Source of the DNA: Candidatus Heimdallarchaeota archaeon
Lineage (GTDB): Archaea > Asgardarchaeota > Heimdallarchaeia > JABLTI01
Assembly: GCA_019894765.1 (NCBI GenBank)
Contig: JAGXNT010000031.1
Coordinates: 37,030-101,029, forward strand
Reading direction: 5' to 3'
DNA length: 64,000 nt
Part shown: one piece after another, positions 18,331 to 27,683 of the stretch
Layout of the letters: each line of letters begins with the position of its first letter
How positions within the stretch are numbered: the first letter of the stretch is position 1
Notes under the pieces: model-generated
What the model was told of the DNA's origin: nothing
Databases searched by the model: none
What the model saw: the letters and a program-made list of their open reading frames with translations, nothing else
Translations under genes and position numbers: made by a program

Positions 18331-19101
18331 TTATCCCTTAGGATAATTCTTATTCTTCTTCTTTTCACTTCTTTTTCCCATAGATGCCATATAGATTACG
18401 AATTGTTCTTCTCCATCTATTCCGAGAATATCATTCATTTTCTCATCATAGAAAGCAGCAATTGCACAGCAACCGGAATCAATGTTTTCAACTGCTAGAT
18501 ACAGATTCTGTGCTACATGACCAATATCTAAGTGGAGATAGCGATAACTTCTTTGTCCATATCTCCAAGCTATTCGGTAAGGAATAGCAACCCAAATGAA
18601 AGTTACAGCTCCTGCTTTAACCATATTTTGACCATAAGCACCTTCTACAACTCGATCAGCAATATCCTCAGTGAGATCAATTTCAACCAGTTTATGTTCG
18701 AGAGCTAAATACCGATAAACCCCTGGTTTTAGATCTTCTACATTGTTGATTAGAAGATATGTTTCAAACGCATGTCTAGCTCCTGCTGAAGGGACTGTTC
18801 TTTTAGTCCAGATTTTACCGACTTCTTTAATTCCTTGTGTTGCCCATAAAAGCCATGCTAATTCGTTAAGAGTTAGTGCTTCTGGACTATATTTCCGAAC
18901 ACTTTTTCTTTCCTCAATTGCCTTCCTTAAATCCCATTTAGGAACGTCAATTTTTTCCGGAGCAGGTAAATCGATAATTTTCTTAGATGTATCGTAATCA
19001 GTCTGGAGAGGAGGATTTGTTACTCCTTTTCTCTGGTCAGATTCATCCAGATATTTGTACTTTGTTTTTTCCATAAATTCTTGACCAATGCCTTTTTTCA
19101 T
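18331..19101 (-). CDS. Nitroreductase, SagB-type FMN dehydrogenase
   Basis: About 256 residues of the nitroreductase fold. Opening R-K-S-V-R-K-Y (RKSVRKYSPEAL) binds FMN phosphate, and TVPSAGARHAFETYLLI plus GVYRY and YLHLDIGHVAQNLYLAV are typical of SagB-type/thiazoline-oxidase-like members, which oxidise azolines in peptides or act as general NAD(P)H oxidoreductases. No YcaO or precursor peptide genes are close, so peptide modification is not supported here. I use the ATG at 19101; the frame also permits a TTG three codons earlier. A TATA-like ATTTATATT lies about 45-50 bases upstream. Confidence 0.85.
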   Translation of the reverse strand: MKKGIGQEFMEKTKYKYLDESDQRKGVTNPPLQTDYDTSKKIIDLPAPEKIDVPKWDLRKAIEERKSVRKYSPEALTLNELAWLLWATQGIKEVGKIWTKRTVPSAGARHAFETYLLINNVEDLKPGVYRYLALEHKLVEIDLTEDIADRVVEGAYGQNMVKAGAVTFIWVAIPYRIAWRYGQRSYRYLHLDIGHVAQNLYLAVENIDSGCCAIAAFYDEKMNDILGIDGEEQFVIYMASMGKRSEKKKNKNYPKG

Positions 19102-19214
19102 ATGCGTCAACTCAATAATTCAATTAGTTCTAAGAGTTCAAACAAATATAAATTCTCATCTTACGAAATTAAACTTTAGATTAAATTTAAGTATTTATCA
19201 TCGAATTATTATCT

Positions 19215-19757
19215 ATGTTTGAAAAACTTCGTGTTTTGGAATATAATCCGGAATGGCCTGAAATTTATAATCTCGAAAAAAGTAAAATTCAGGAGAAAAT
19301 CGGAGAATATATTGCATCCATAGATCACATAGGGAGTACTGCAGTCGAAGGTCTAGTTGCTAAACCAATTATTGATATTCTAATTGGATTAAATTCACTT
19401 GATGATGCACAATATTGCATCCCAAAACTAGAAGAATTAAACTACGAATATGTTCCCGAATTTGAGGATGTGCTCCCTGAAAGAAGATACTTACGCAAAC
19501 CACCGGAAGGACAAGGTCCAAGAGATTACCACATTCACATGGTTGAATTGAAGAGTTATTTCTGGAAAAGACAATTGATATTTAGAGATTATCTTAGAAA
19601 GTTTCCCGAAGCTGCTAAAGAATATGGTGATTTGAAATTAAAATTAGCAGCAGAATTACTAGATGACCGACGAGCTTATTCCGAAGGAAAAACAGATTTC
19701 ATACTTGGCATACTTGAGAAAGTAGAGAAAGAAACAGAAGGAAATCAGAAGGAGTAG
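19215..19757 (+). CDS. GrpB/UPF0157 nucleotidyltransferase-fold protein
   Basis: 180 residues matching GrpB: VLEYNPEWPEIYNLEKS at the start, HIGSTAVEGLVAKPIIDI (the nucleotidyltransferase-like G-S-T...K-x-x-I-D-I loop), then RDYHIHMV and FRDYLRKFPEAAKEYGDLK. In bacteria this domain occurs alone or fused to CoaE; its substrate is unknown, and an RNA or small-molecule nucleotidyltransferase role is only suggested by the fold. Length is normal. TATA-like TAAATTTAAG about 30 bases upstream points to a leaderless message. It converges with the TPR gene, 3 bases apart. Confidence 0.85.
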   Translation: MFEKLRVLEYNPEWPEIYNLEKSKIQEKIGEYIASIDHIGSTAVEGLVAKPIIDILIGLNSLDDAQYCIPKLEELNYEYVPEFEDVLPERRYLRKPPEGQGPRDYHIHMVELKSYFWKRQLIFRDYLRKFPEAAKEYGDLKLKLAAELLDDRRAYSEGKTDFILGILEKVEKETEGNQKE

Positions 19758-19760
19758 CAA

Positions 19761-20603
19761 TTATTCCCCATATGCCAAATCCTCATATTCTGCTGCTTTA
19801 TCGAAATCTTCAGCTTCTTCGTATGCTGAAGCTAAATTATGCAAGGCTTCAAAATACTTCGGCTCAATTTCGACTGCTGTTTTGAAGCATTCTATTGCTG
19901 CAGAGAGATCACCAATCATAGCATAGACGACTCCCAAATTATTATAGGCTAAATGATAAAATGGGTTTAGCTCGATTGATTGTTCAAAATTCTTGATTGC
20001 TTCTTCAAATTCCTTCTTATCAACATGAATTAGCCCCAGGAAATTATATGGTTCATAATATAGTGAATCAATATCAAGGGCTTCTTGGAAGAAGTCAATT
20101 GCTTTTTCTTGTTCATTTAATTGCATGTAAGCTCTGCCTAAAGTATTATACGCAACTTGATATCTTGAATTAATAACTAACGCTCTTTGACAGACATCAA
20201 TTGCTTCCTCTATATCTCCTCTTTCTAAATAACTGATACCAAGATTTACCATTGCTTCGTAATAGTCTGGTTTAATATCAAGAACTTCAAGAAAACATGC
20301 TATAGCCATTGTATTGTCGCCGATTTTTGTATAATTTGTTCCCAAATTAACTAATGCTTCCATATAATCAGGATTCAATTCTAGTGCTTTCTTGTAACAC
20401 TTAATTCCTTTATCTAGTTGATTTTGATAATCATAAGCAACTCCAAGGAGAAACCATGCACGAGGATTTTTATTTTGTAGGTCGGTTGCTTTTTGAAAGA
20501 ACTCTATGGCGTTTTCAAATTTCCCACTTTGTATACCTGCCACTAACCCCATCTCGAGTAATTCTTCAGGATTGTCTATTTCTTGAATGCCCCGTTCTGC
20601 CAT
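19761..20603 (-). CDS. TPR protein (medium length)
   Basis: 280 residues containing about seven consecutive 34-residue TPR units (from about residue 25 to the end), with the classic W-x-L-G-x-A-Y...A-I-x-x-Y-x-x-A-L-x-I-x-P pattern. It resembles the giant TPR protein at 1.4 kb but with fewer repeats. No signal peptide, membrane helix or enzymatic domain, so it is a cytoplasmic adaptor. ATG start. Single-gene unit. Confidence 0.88.
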   Translation of the reverse strand: MAERGIQEIDNPEELLEMGLVAGIQSGKFENAIEFFQKATDLQNKNPRAWFLLGVAYDYQNQLDKGIKCYKKALELNPDYMEALVNLGTNYTKIGDNTMAIACFLEVLDIKPDYYEAMVNLGISYLERGDIEEAIDVCQRALVINSRYQVAYNTLGRAYMQLNEQEKAIDFFQEALDIDSLYYEPYNFLGLIHVDKKEFEEAIKNFEQSIELNPFYHLAYNNLGVVYAMIGDLSAAIECFKTAVEIEPKYFEALHNLASAYEEAEDFDKAAEYEDLAYGE

Positions 20604-20812
20604 AACCTTTGAGTCCTATTTATTCTATAGTGGGAAATGGAAATCATTTAATCTTATATCAAATAATTAAGGCGAGATTTTTGTCGTCAATTATCTATTT
20701 TCGCCTTTTTATTTCGTTTTACAGCACTAAACGACTTCTACACATAGAACTCTAAAATAAATATAAACCACTTTCGGAATGTGCAAATTAGAGACAAAAA
20801 TCAAAGATTTTG

Positions 20813-21223
20813 CTAGTGTTGATGGAATAATCTCATATGTTCAATTTTCATGCATTTATCCATGACAATTGGTATCCCATTATCATCTGCAATTTTTTTC
20901 GCTTCTTCATTTGTAATACCAAGTTGCAACCAGATCAACTTGGGTTTGAGTTTCACAGCTTCTGCTACAACAGCAGGGGTATCTTCACTTGGTCTAAAAA
21001 CATCCACAATATCAACCTGCACTGGAATATCTATCAATTTTGGATAGACTTTTTCATCAAGAATAGTTTCTGCTAATGGATTAACTGGTATAATGGTGTA
21101 ACCATGTTCTTTCAGATATTTTGGTATCGAATGAGCTGCTTTACTTGGATTTCTAGAAGCTCCAACAACTGCTATGGTTTTGCCTTTCTTTAGTATTTCA
21201 ACTATTTCCGGTGTAATTGACAT
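20813..21223 (-). CDS. CoA-binding domain protein (YccU type)
   Basis: About 136 residues forming one Rossmann CoA-binding domain: TIAVVGASRNPSKAAHSIPKYLKEHGY binds the nucleotide, followed by VNPLAETILDEKVYPKL, VDIVDVFRPSEDTP and WLQLGITNEEA...MDKCMKIEH, which is the characteristic end with a conserved Cys. It is the stand-alone form of the domain found in succinyl-CoA ligase and protein acetyltransferases; function is unknown. ATG at 21223 is chosen over an upstream GTG, with a TATA-like AATAATATAC about 35 bases before it. Confidence 0.87.
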   Translation of the reverse strand: MSITPEIVEILKKGKTIAVVGASRNPSKAAHSIPKYLKEHGYTIIPVNPLAETILDEKVYPKLIDIPVQVDIVDVFRPSEDTPAVVAEAVKLKPKLIWLQLGITNEEAKKIADDNGIPIVMDKCMKIEHMRLFHQH

Positions 21224-21296
21224 TGCTAAGACCACGCTAAAAAAGCATTAAGTAGTATATTATTTTTATGAATTAGTTTTTAACAACAAGCTTATC

Positions 21297-22442
21297 TTAG
21301 AGAAAAATTTCATATTCCCCAATTTCATAGTCCTCAGTTGTTTGCCAGTAATCATCAATGGAATCCAACATAGCTAGTTTTGATGCGCCAACATAAGGCA
21401 TTAAATCGGTTTGTGCAGTCGATAGAATTCTAATGCTATTTTTACATTCAGGCAATAAAATTGCTAATTCCTCTTCTAACCTCTTTTTTAGGCCCAAGAA
21501 TTTTGCTCCTCCGCCTGTTAAGCAAATGTTATTACTGAATTCATCCCACAGTCTTATGTTCAAACTCTTTATGACATTAGCAATTGCTTGTGATAAATTG
21601 ATCTCTTTCATATTGTATTTATTTCCCTCACAATCACTTCTTGGACTTTTGGTAACTTTTTCTGAGAAGAATTTTTTAAAGAAGAATAGCTCAGGTAGTT
21701 TCCACCTTTCAGAACCAAGACTAAAGGTATATTTGTCAATATAGTATGTTATTGGTCTTTCATCAGTTTCTTTCATGTTTTGTTTATACGACTTAACGAA
21801 GCAATGATTTTCTTTTATATCTCTAATAAACATAGAATCTATGGGTCCTTCAAAGCCTTGTTTCTGTAACCATGATCCTAATTGAAGAGTTAATTCAAGA
21901 CCACCAAATGACACCTGAGCAATGTGTTCCTCTAAAATTGCAGCTTGATAAATCGGAACAATTCTAATTTGTGAAAATCCAATGTCTACAATAATTGCTG
22001 TAAATTTCTTCATTATAGGTAAATAAGCTACTAATGATAGGAAAGGATCCGAAAAGACCGTTACCTTTTCAGCTAGTAGTTCTTTGTGGAAGTATTCAAG
22101 AACAAGATCTCTAAATGGACTATTAGTTAATTCTGCAGTTGGCAAGCTTATGAGAATAGGATTTCTAACTGGATCAATTTTTAGCTTCTTAACGCTTGCT
22201 AACCAGTAAGCTTTAATGAGTTCTTCATTTGTAGTTTGACTGCCGTCTATCGGGAATCGTCGAATTCTTACATTCAAATCAGTACTTTGTTCAGGGAAAA
22301 CAAACCGAGGATATTTTTCCCCACAAAATCCGATTTTTGTACTTGAAGCTCCATGAATAATAAGAGCAGGAGTTAAATCTAGTTCTTCCTCATTAACAGA
22401 TTTAACTTCCTTAGCTATTTTTCTTTTATCCAGTTTCTTCAT
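21297..22442 (-). CDS. Actin-related protein (Asgard-type actin family)
   Basis: 381 residues, near the 375 of actin. Collinear matches to eukaryotic actin include K-x-GF-x-G-x-x-x-PR-x-VFP (residues 36-50; actin KAGFAGDDAPRAVFP), VPIYQAAIL (162-170; actin VPIYEGYAL), RDIKENHCFV (207-216; actin RDIKEKLCYV), SLGSERWKLPELFF (241-254; actin TIGNERFRCPETLF), LTGGGAKFLGL (308-318; actin MSGGTTMYPGI) and the end WQTTEDYEIGE (366-376; actin WITKQEYDEAG). The ATP-site residues are degenerate: actin D11 aligns with His, Q137 with Asp, and D157 with Phe (DIGFSQ at 153-158), although D154 and the adenosine-site GGG remain. It therefore looks like an Arp rather than a polymerising actin. ATG after GGTAA; an upstream TTG is less likely. 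Confidence 0.88.
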   Translation of the reverse strand: MKKLDKRKIAKEVKSVNEEELDLTPALIIHGASSTKIGFCGEKYPRFVFPEQSTDLNVRIRRFPIDGSQTTNEELIKAYWLASVKKLKIDPVRNPILISLPTAELTNSPFRDLVLEYFHKELLAEKVTVFSDPFLSLVAYLPIMKKFTAIIVDIGFSQIRIVPIYQAAILEEHIAQVSFGGLELTLQLGSWLQKQGFEGPIDSMFIRDIKENHCFVKSYKQNMKETDERPITYYIDKYTFSLGSERWKLPELFFFKKFFSEKVTKSPRSDCEGNKYNMKEINLSQAIANVIKSLNIRLWDEFSNNICLTGGGAKFLGLKKRLEEELAILLPECKNSIRILSTAQTDLMPYVGASKLAMLDSIDDYWQTTEDYEIGEYEIFL

Positions 22443-22707
22443 TTTTTTACCTAACAAATGAAACAACCTTGTTTTACTAATAACATAATAATTACTTCTT
22501 TTTCTATATTATAATGATGTGGTTTTAAGAAACTAGTACTGTCGTATGCATTTTACAATAGAAGTGTTGGTAATTATATTTCATCAATCGAAATAAAGTT
22601 TTTTAACCGCTTATATTATCAATGGTTTTGATTGAGACATCATCACATGATCTTTGAAACAGGTCACACTCTATTAAGATTGTTAATATTCCAAGCTGTG
22701 AGATTTA

Positions 22708-24693
22708 ATGCTAGAACTAGAGAAAATTGACTTCAAAAAAATGGGTTTTCGTGCAGGTATAGAGGTACATCACCAAATAAAGACGAAGAGGAAACTCTTC
22801 TGTAATTGTCCACCCATCCTTTGCGATGGAGAACCAGATTATCTATTTGAACGGTACTTCAGACCAGTATTAGGGGAAATGGGCGATTTTGATGCAGGCA
22901 TGCTAATCGAGTTTGAGAAAGGATATCGAGTAATTTATCATGCATATGAGGCTTCTGTTTGTAATTATGAACAAGATGAGCAACCTCCATTCTGGCCCGA
23001 CTATGAAGGAATTTATATGGGATATGAATTAGCTCATTGGCTTAATTTTTCAGCTTTAGTAGATGAAGTTGTTGTCTCAAGAAAACAATATCTAGATGGA
23101 TCAATCACAACAGGATTCCAAAGAACAATGATTGTTGCTCGAGATGGATGGGTGCCTGTTAATGGAAAGAAAATTAAAATCACAAATCTTACAGTTGAGG
23201 AAGATGCTGCAAGAAAAATCAAAACCGAAAACTTCGGACGAACAGTCTACTACAATCTTGACCGATTAGGAATACCATTAGTTGAGGTAATCTCTGATCA
23301 CGAAGATTGTGATAATCCTGATGATTTCAAGAAGTTGGCAGAATATATAGGGTTAACCTTACGATTAAGTGGTATTGCTCAAAGAGGTATAGGTTCTGTT
23401 CGTCAAGATGTTAATTTCAGCATCAAAGGAGGGAATAGAGTTGAGATTAAAGGAGTGCAAGATCTTGACACTTTTGTTGATCTAGCTCGGAGAGAAGTAG
23501 CTCGACAAGATATGCTCATAAAAATTGCTGATATGTTGAAAGAAAGGGGATTAACAAAAGAAGAATTAGAACATACTTATATTGATTTTACAGAAAACTT
23601 TGACCCGAAAATCATTCCTAAAAACTATATCCTTATGGGAATTCGCATCCCAAAACTTGGGGGAATTTATGGGCTTGAAATACAACCAAGCAAAGATTTC
23701 GGTCAAGATGTTATCGAAAAAACAGAACTAATTTCAGGAATTCCTAGAAGCTATCTTTTCCATTCTGATGAGATAAATCAGAAAGCGTTTAGGAGAATCC
23801 ATGAAAAGAAGATGATTTTAAAGAGTGAGGATTATCAAAAGAATTTCTTTTTCCAAAATTTGACTATTGATTTAAACAAGAAAATTAGAAAAATATTAAA
23901 TCTGAAGAAAGATGATGCTTACTTTTTAGCCCTAGGTCCGCAAAAGTGGGTCATCCATGCATTAAAGAAAGTAATTGAAAGAACAAAAATGGCATTAGAT
24001 GGTGTACCACAAGAGACAAGGAGATTTCTACCTGACAATAACACTGAATTTTTACGAGTGATTCATGGACAAGATCGGCTTTATCCTGACACTGATACCC
24101 CACCTATTGACATGGATATGGAAAAAATACAAAAGCTAAGAGAAAAGGTTGGAGAAAGACCTTGGGAGATTGTTAGTGAATTTGAGGAAAAGTATGGATT
24201 CTCTTTTGACCAAACTGTTAAGCTTATTCGTCATGATAGAATAAATGATATGAGAAAATTAATCGAAGAACACAATTTTGATCCTAATCGTTGCTATGTT
24301 TTGTTGGAGGAAACAATTCTAGCATTGACTAGAGAAGGACTAAAAGTAAAAGCTCTAACAATGAAAAAACTAGTCCAAGTTCTAAAAGGAGCACATTCGA
24401 GTGAGTTTGATTTTAATCAAATTCAACCTATATTACGATTAATTATTAGTAATCCTAAGAAGGATCTGAAACAAATCCTCTCTGATCTTAAAATCAAAAA
24501 GATAACAGAGAAGGATATTGAACATCTTTATGATGAATCATTAAAAGAACTTGAGAAGCATCCAAGAAGAAATGATTTCACAAAAGATGAATTGGCTGAA
24601 AAAGTAACTGGAAATATCATGAGAAGAATCAATGGAGGATTTTCTGGTAAGAGAATCTTTGAAATTGTTCTCTCAAAATTGGAGGGTAATTAA
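22708..24693 (+). CDS. gatE: Glutamyl-tRNA(Gln) amidotransferase subunit E
   Basis: 661 residues, the archaeal GatE length. GFRAGIEVHHQIKTKRKLFCNCPP is the GatB/E amidotransferase opening; the body contains GIGSVRQDVNFSIKGGNRVEIKGVQ and the GatE-specific AspRS-like insertion, and the C-terminus has the YqeY/helical tail that recognises the tRNA D-loop. With GatD it converts Glu-tRNA(Gln) to Gln-tRNA(Gln), the only route to this aminoacyl-tRNA in nearly all archaea. GTGAG precedes the ATG. gatD follows 19 bases later. Confidence 0.96.
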   Translation: MLELEKIDFKKMGFRAGIEVHHQIKTKRKLFCNCPPILCDGEPDYLFERYFRPVLGEMGDFDAGMLIEFEKGYRVIYHAYEASVCNYEQDEQPPFWPDYEGIYMGYELAHWLNFSALVDEVVVSRKQYLDGSITTGFQRTMIVARDGWVPVNGKKIKITNLTVEEDAARKIKTENFGRTVYYNLDRLGIPLVEVISDHEDCDNPDDFKKLAEYIGLTLRLSGIAQRGIGSVRQDVNFSIKGGNRVEIKGVQDLDTFVDLARREVARQDMLIKIADMLKERGLTKEELEHTYIDFTENFDPKIIPKNYILMGIRIPKLGGIYGLEIQPSKDFGQDVIEKTELISGIPRSYLFHSDEINQKAFRRIHEKKMILKSEDYQKNFFFQNLTIDLNKKIRKILNLKKDDAYFLALGPQKWVIHALKKVIERTKMALDGVPQETRRFLPDNNTEFLRVIHGQDRLYPDTDTPPIDMDMEKIQKLREKVGERPWEIVSEFEEKYGFSFDQTVKLIRHDRINDMRKLIEEHNFDPNRCYVLLEETILALTREGLKVKALTMKKLVQVLKGAHSSEFDFNQIQPILRLIISNPKKDLKQILSDLKIKKITEKDIEHLYDESLKELEKHPRRNDFTKDELAEKVTGNIMRRINGGFSGKRIFEIVLSKLEGN

Positions 24694-24712
24694 CTCTAGG
24701 GATGTGTGTTAT

Positions 24713-26161
24713 ATGAGCAAGAAGAAAACAACTAAAGAAACAACCCAGCAAAAAAGAGATCCTATTGGTTACAAAGGAGAACTCCGAAAACGACTCGAGA
24801 AGGAAGGTATTGGGGTTTGGAGTGAAGTAACCGTAAAGAAAGGAGATGCTGTTTATGAAGGGGTTATACTACCAAGAAGTGATCACACATCAGAAGGTTA
24901 CCTTGTTCTGAAAGTCGATACTGGTTATAATATTGGTGTGAAAATCACTCCAGATACAACCATTAAGGAATTTGGCTATAAAGAAGGAAAATACAAACTC
25001 CCTGATATAAGTGTAAAATTCAAAGATGATTTACCAAATGTTACTCTTTTAGGAACTGGCGGTACTGTTGCTTCAAGATTAGATTATCGAACAGGAGCTG
25101 TTTTACCTGCTTTTACACCTGAAGAATTATTCAGCGCAGTTCCTGAATTAATAGATATTTGCAATCTCACTCCAAAGAAGATTTATTCATTATTATCTGA
25201 AAACTTCCAACCGGAATATTGGGCGAAAACAGCAGAAGCTGTTATGAAAGAATTCGAAAGTGGTGCTGAAGGAGTAATTATTGGCCATGGTACAGATACT
25301 ATGAGTTTTACTGGTTCTGCTTTATCTTTCATGTTCCAAAATCAAGCTGCTCCAATTGTTATTGTGGGTTCGCAGCGAAGTAGTGATAGACCTTCAAGTG
25401 ATGGTCCTCTTAACATAATTAATGCCAGTACTATTGCAGGATACGTTGATCTTGCTGAAACGGTTATCTGCATGCATGGCGGAACAAGCGATTCCTATAA
25501 TTTAATTCACAGAGGTACTCGAGTTAGAAAGATGCATTCCAGTAGAAGAGATGCTTTCAGAACTATAAGTGATGTACCTTTAGGGATAATTGATGCCAAT
25601 CAAAAAGTGACTTTCTTGAAGGAAGATGTTAAAAGAAGAGGAGATATGGCTGATATGTGGGTTGATACAAAAATCGATCCTAAAGTCGCTATGCTTTACT
25701 TTTATCCTGGAATGGATCCAGATATGCTTCACTCAGTTATTGACAATAAATATCACGGAGCAGTTTTCATAAGCACTGGATTAGGTCACGTAAATACCGA
25801 TATGTACCCTGCTCTGGAGCGTGCACAAGAAGAAGAAATACCAATCTGCATTGTTGTAGAACCTTTGTGGGGTTTCACCAATCTACGGGTGTATGAAACT
25901 GGTAGAGATATGCTTGCTCGAGGTATTTTTGAAGGAGCAAATATGTTGCCGTGTGCTGCATACGCAAAAATGATTTGGACCCTTGGACATACTCGAGATG
26001 TAAAAGAAGTGGAGAAAATAATGACCACTAATATTGCTGGAGAGATAACTGATAGAGAGTTAAACAGGGCATATATGATCATGCAAGGTGTTGAACCTGG
26101 TTTAGATGAAATGCTCAAACAAATTGATAAAAATCCAAGAGAACATCGTTGGGGAATCTAA
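24713..26161 (+). CDS. gatD: Glutamyl-tRNA(Gln) amidotransferase subunit D
   Basis: 482 residues from the ATG at 24713. An N-terminal small beta-barrel AnsA-like domain (about 25-95) is followed by the L-asparaginase fold: LLGTGGTVASR carries the first catalytic Thr, and IIGHGTDTMSFTGSAL the second Thr-Asp pair. GSQRSSDRPSSDGPLN is typical of GatD. It releases ammonia from glutamine and channels it to GatE. The frame is open further upstream (ATG at 24632), but that stretch overlaps gatE in another frame and lacks homology. Ends near an A/T-rich palindrome that probably serves as terminator. Confidence 0.95.
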   Translation: MSKKKTTKETTQQKRDPIGYKGELRKRLEKEGIGVWSEVTVKKGDAVYEGVILPRSDHTSEGYLVLKVDTGYNIGVKITPDTTIKEFGYKEGKYKLPDISVKFKDDLPNVTLLGTGGTVASRLDYRTGAVLPAFTPEELFSAVPELIDICNLTPKKIYSLLSENFQPEYWAKTAEAVMKEFESGAEGVIIGHGTDTMSFTGSALSFMFQNQAAPIVIVGSQRSSDRPSSDGPLNIINASTIAGYVDLAETVICMHGGTSDSYNLIHRGTRVRKMHSSRRDAFRTISDVPLGIIDANQKVTFLKEDVKRRGDMADMWVDTKIDPKVAMLYFYPGMDPDMLHSVIDNKYHGAVFISTGLGHVNTDMYPALERAQEEEIPICIVVEPLWGFTNLRVYETGRDMLARGIFEGANMLPCAAYAKMIWTLGHTRDVKEVEKIMTTNIAGEITDRELNRAYMIMQGVEPGLDEMLKQIDKNPREHRWGI

Positions 26162-26197
26162 GTTTATTAGTTTTTTAAAAAAATAAAATCTTTGATG

Positions 26198-26875
26198 CTA
26201 ATCCAAATATGGTCTAGCATCAGGATCTTCACCTTTCTCTTTTGCAGCTTTACGCCAACCACTTGTATTCATTTTTGCGAAAGGTTTCTGTAAGATCTTC
26301 CAATAAAACATTCCTGGCAATATTTTTGGAGCCATATCTGGTATATCAGAATCTGTGGAAATAGCATCAGCTAAATCATCCAATACCCCTCTCAAAATAT
26401 TTGCTTCTTTTCCTAGTTCATGCAACTGCTTACCATATCTTCCTCGGAACATTTCTCCTGCTTGTATTGCAAGACTACCGCCCCATTTGAAACCAACATT
26501 TTCAGCAAATTTTTGATAGATTGGAATAGAAACGGCTGTAATGTGTACTGCTTCACTTAGTCCACAATTAACTATTGGTATGAATCGTTTTCCTTCTAGG
26601 TTCATTTTCTTTGCAGCAATTAATTCCATTAATTTAGTTACAATATACGGTTGACAATCATCATAAAGTGGAGCTATTAATATTATAACATCGGAATTGT
26701 TAATCTCAGTTAGCATTTGTGATATTTTTTCATCACTAGAAAGTTGATTTCTTAAAATTAATGTACTAGTTTCAAGACCTTTTCCTTGCACTTTTTCTTC
26801 AAGATATTTTCCGAAACTAAATGATGAACTCTTTTTTCCTCTTGGACTACCAATCACAAACAGTACTTTAGTCAT
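26198..26875 (-). CDS. NADPH-dependent FMN reductase/flavodoxin-like protein
   Basis: 225 residues with the flavodoxin-like opening VLFVIGSPRGKKSSSFSFGKYLEE, an FMN-phosphate loop, and IILIAPLYDDCQPYIVTKLMELI, the usual 'P-x-Y...P...K...D' region of FMN reductases. The C-terminal 60 residues are more basic and unlike typical NADPH_FMN reductases. It overlaps the upstream flavoprotein gene by 4 bases (ATGA), so they form an operon and may work as a pair. Electron acceptor unknown. Confidence 0.72.
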   Translation of the reverse strand: MTKVLFVIGSPRGKKSSSFSFGKYLEEKVQGKGLETSTLILRNQLSSDEKISQMLTEINNSDVIILIAPLYDDCQPYIVTKLMELIAAKKMNLEGKRFIPIVNCGLSEAVHITAVSIPIYQKFAENVGFKWGGSLAIQAGEMFRGRYGKQLHELGKEANILRGVLDDLADAISTDSDIPDMAPKILPGMFYWKILQKPFAKMNTSGWRKAAKEKGEDPDARPYLD

Positions 26876-27447
26876 TTTTTCAACTCCATTTCATCAATCA
26901 TTTGTTTTATTCTGTCCTGTCTTACTTCTTCATCTTTCTTGATTATGTGAGTTTTATAGACAGGTGGATAAAAATTCAGACTATGACGATAAATAAGTGT
27001 TTTAAATAATTCTTCTTCATCTTCATCGGAATTCTCAGAAATACCTATTGCAAGAATTGATGGATAACTATCATATCTTTTTAGATGGTGTGTTTCACCA
27101 TCAATTATCTGTACACCAGGATGCAATGTCCCAAGAAGACGTTCTATTATTTTTTTCAATTCAGAAGAATAACCACCAAAGGTTATTGGAGTTAAAAGAA
27201 CCATAAGATCACAATTAACAACTTTCTTCTTAATCTCTTCACCAGCATCACCTTTCACTCCGGTGCAGATTCCAGGAGTTGTATCCCAACACTTGAAGCA
27301 ACCAGTACAACTAATTATTTTAATTTGATTCATAACAAAGGAATCAGTTTTCATATTTCTGGATTTAAATTCTTGTTCTATAGCCACTTGTATAGGTCCA
27401 AGTTGTGTCTGATGTTTTAAGCTGCCATTGAAAATAACGACATTCAA
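26872..27447 (-). CDS. Flavodoxin-family NAD(P)H oxidoreductase with Cys-rich loop
   Basis: About 191 residues. NVVIFNGSLKHQTQLGPI is the FMN phosphate loop, and ISCTGCFKCWDTTPGIC holds the C-x2-C-x2-C...C stretch typical of iron-sulfur flavoprotein relatives, where it may bind a cluster or be vestigial. LLTPITFGGYSSELKKIIER is the flavin-ring contact region. I place the start at a TTG (27447) with GTGAT 4 bases upstream, giving the normal MNVVIFNGS beginning; the frame is open to a TTG at 27471. First gene of the two-gene unit. Confidence 0.75.
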   Translation of the reverse strand: MNVVIFNGSLKHQTQLGPIQVAIEQEFKSRNMKTDSFVMNQIKIISCTGCFKCWDTTPGICTGVKGDAGEEIKKKVVNCDLMVLLTPITFGGYSSELKKIIERLLGTLHPGVQIIDGETHHLKRYDSYPSILAIGISENSDEDEEELFKTLIYRHSLNFYPPVYKTHIIKKDEEVRQDRIKQMIDEMELKK

Positions 27448-27614
27448 TTTTATCACAGCAAGGAATAGCAATTCTAACTTATGAGTTTTTTTGATAAGAG
27501 AAAGAGGAAAATAAGCTGCTATTTAAATTGATAGTTTAAGAAATTATTAATTAAGAGCAGTTTTTAGCAGAAAGTAAGAAAGAATGCTTTTAAGAGCAAC
27601 AAATCTATGTTGAA

Positions 27615-27643
27615 AGGATAATAGTAAGGATAGTTATTATCCT
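27615..27643. promoter_or_regulatory. Palindromic candidate operator upstream of ferritin
   Basis: Perfect 9-base arms AGGATAATA (27615-27623) and TATTATCCT (27635-27643) are separated by 11 bases, so arm centres are about two helical turns apart. The site ends 40 bases before the ferritin ATG, overlapping the expected core promoter. This fits a dimeric metal-responsive repressor or activator, but the regulator is not identified. Confidence 0.4.
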
Positions 27644-27683
27644 ACTAAATTCCTAAAACTAAATTATGGGATGATTTCAAAAA

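Noticed and set aside
22467..22707. Riboswitch or RNA element upstream of gatE
   Set aside because: The 241 bases hold only TATA-like runs and a GTGAG ribosome binding site; no conserved RNA fold was apparent.
27448..27683. Possible tRNA or small RNA before ferritin
   Set aside because: The 9-base palindrome does not fold as tRNA, and there is no T-loop GTTCRA or CCA-type end.
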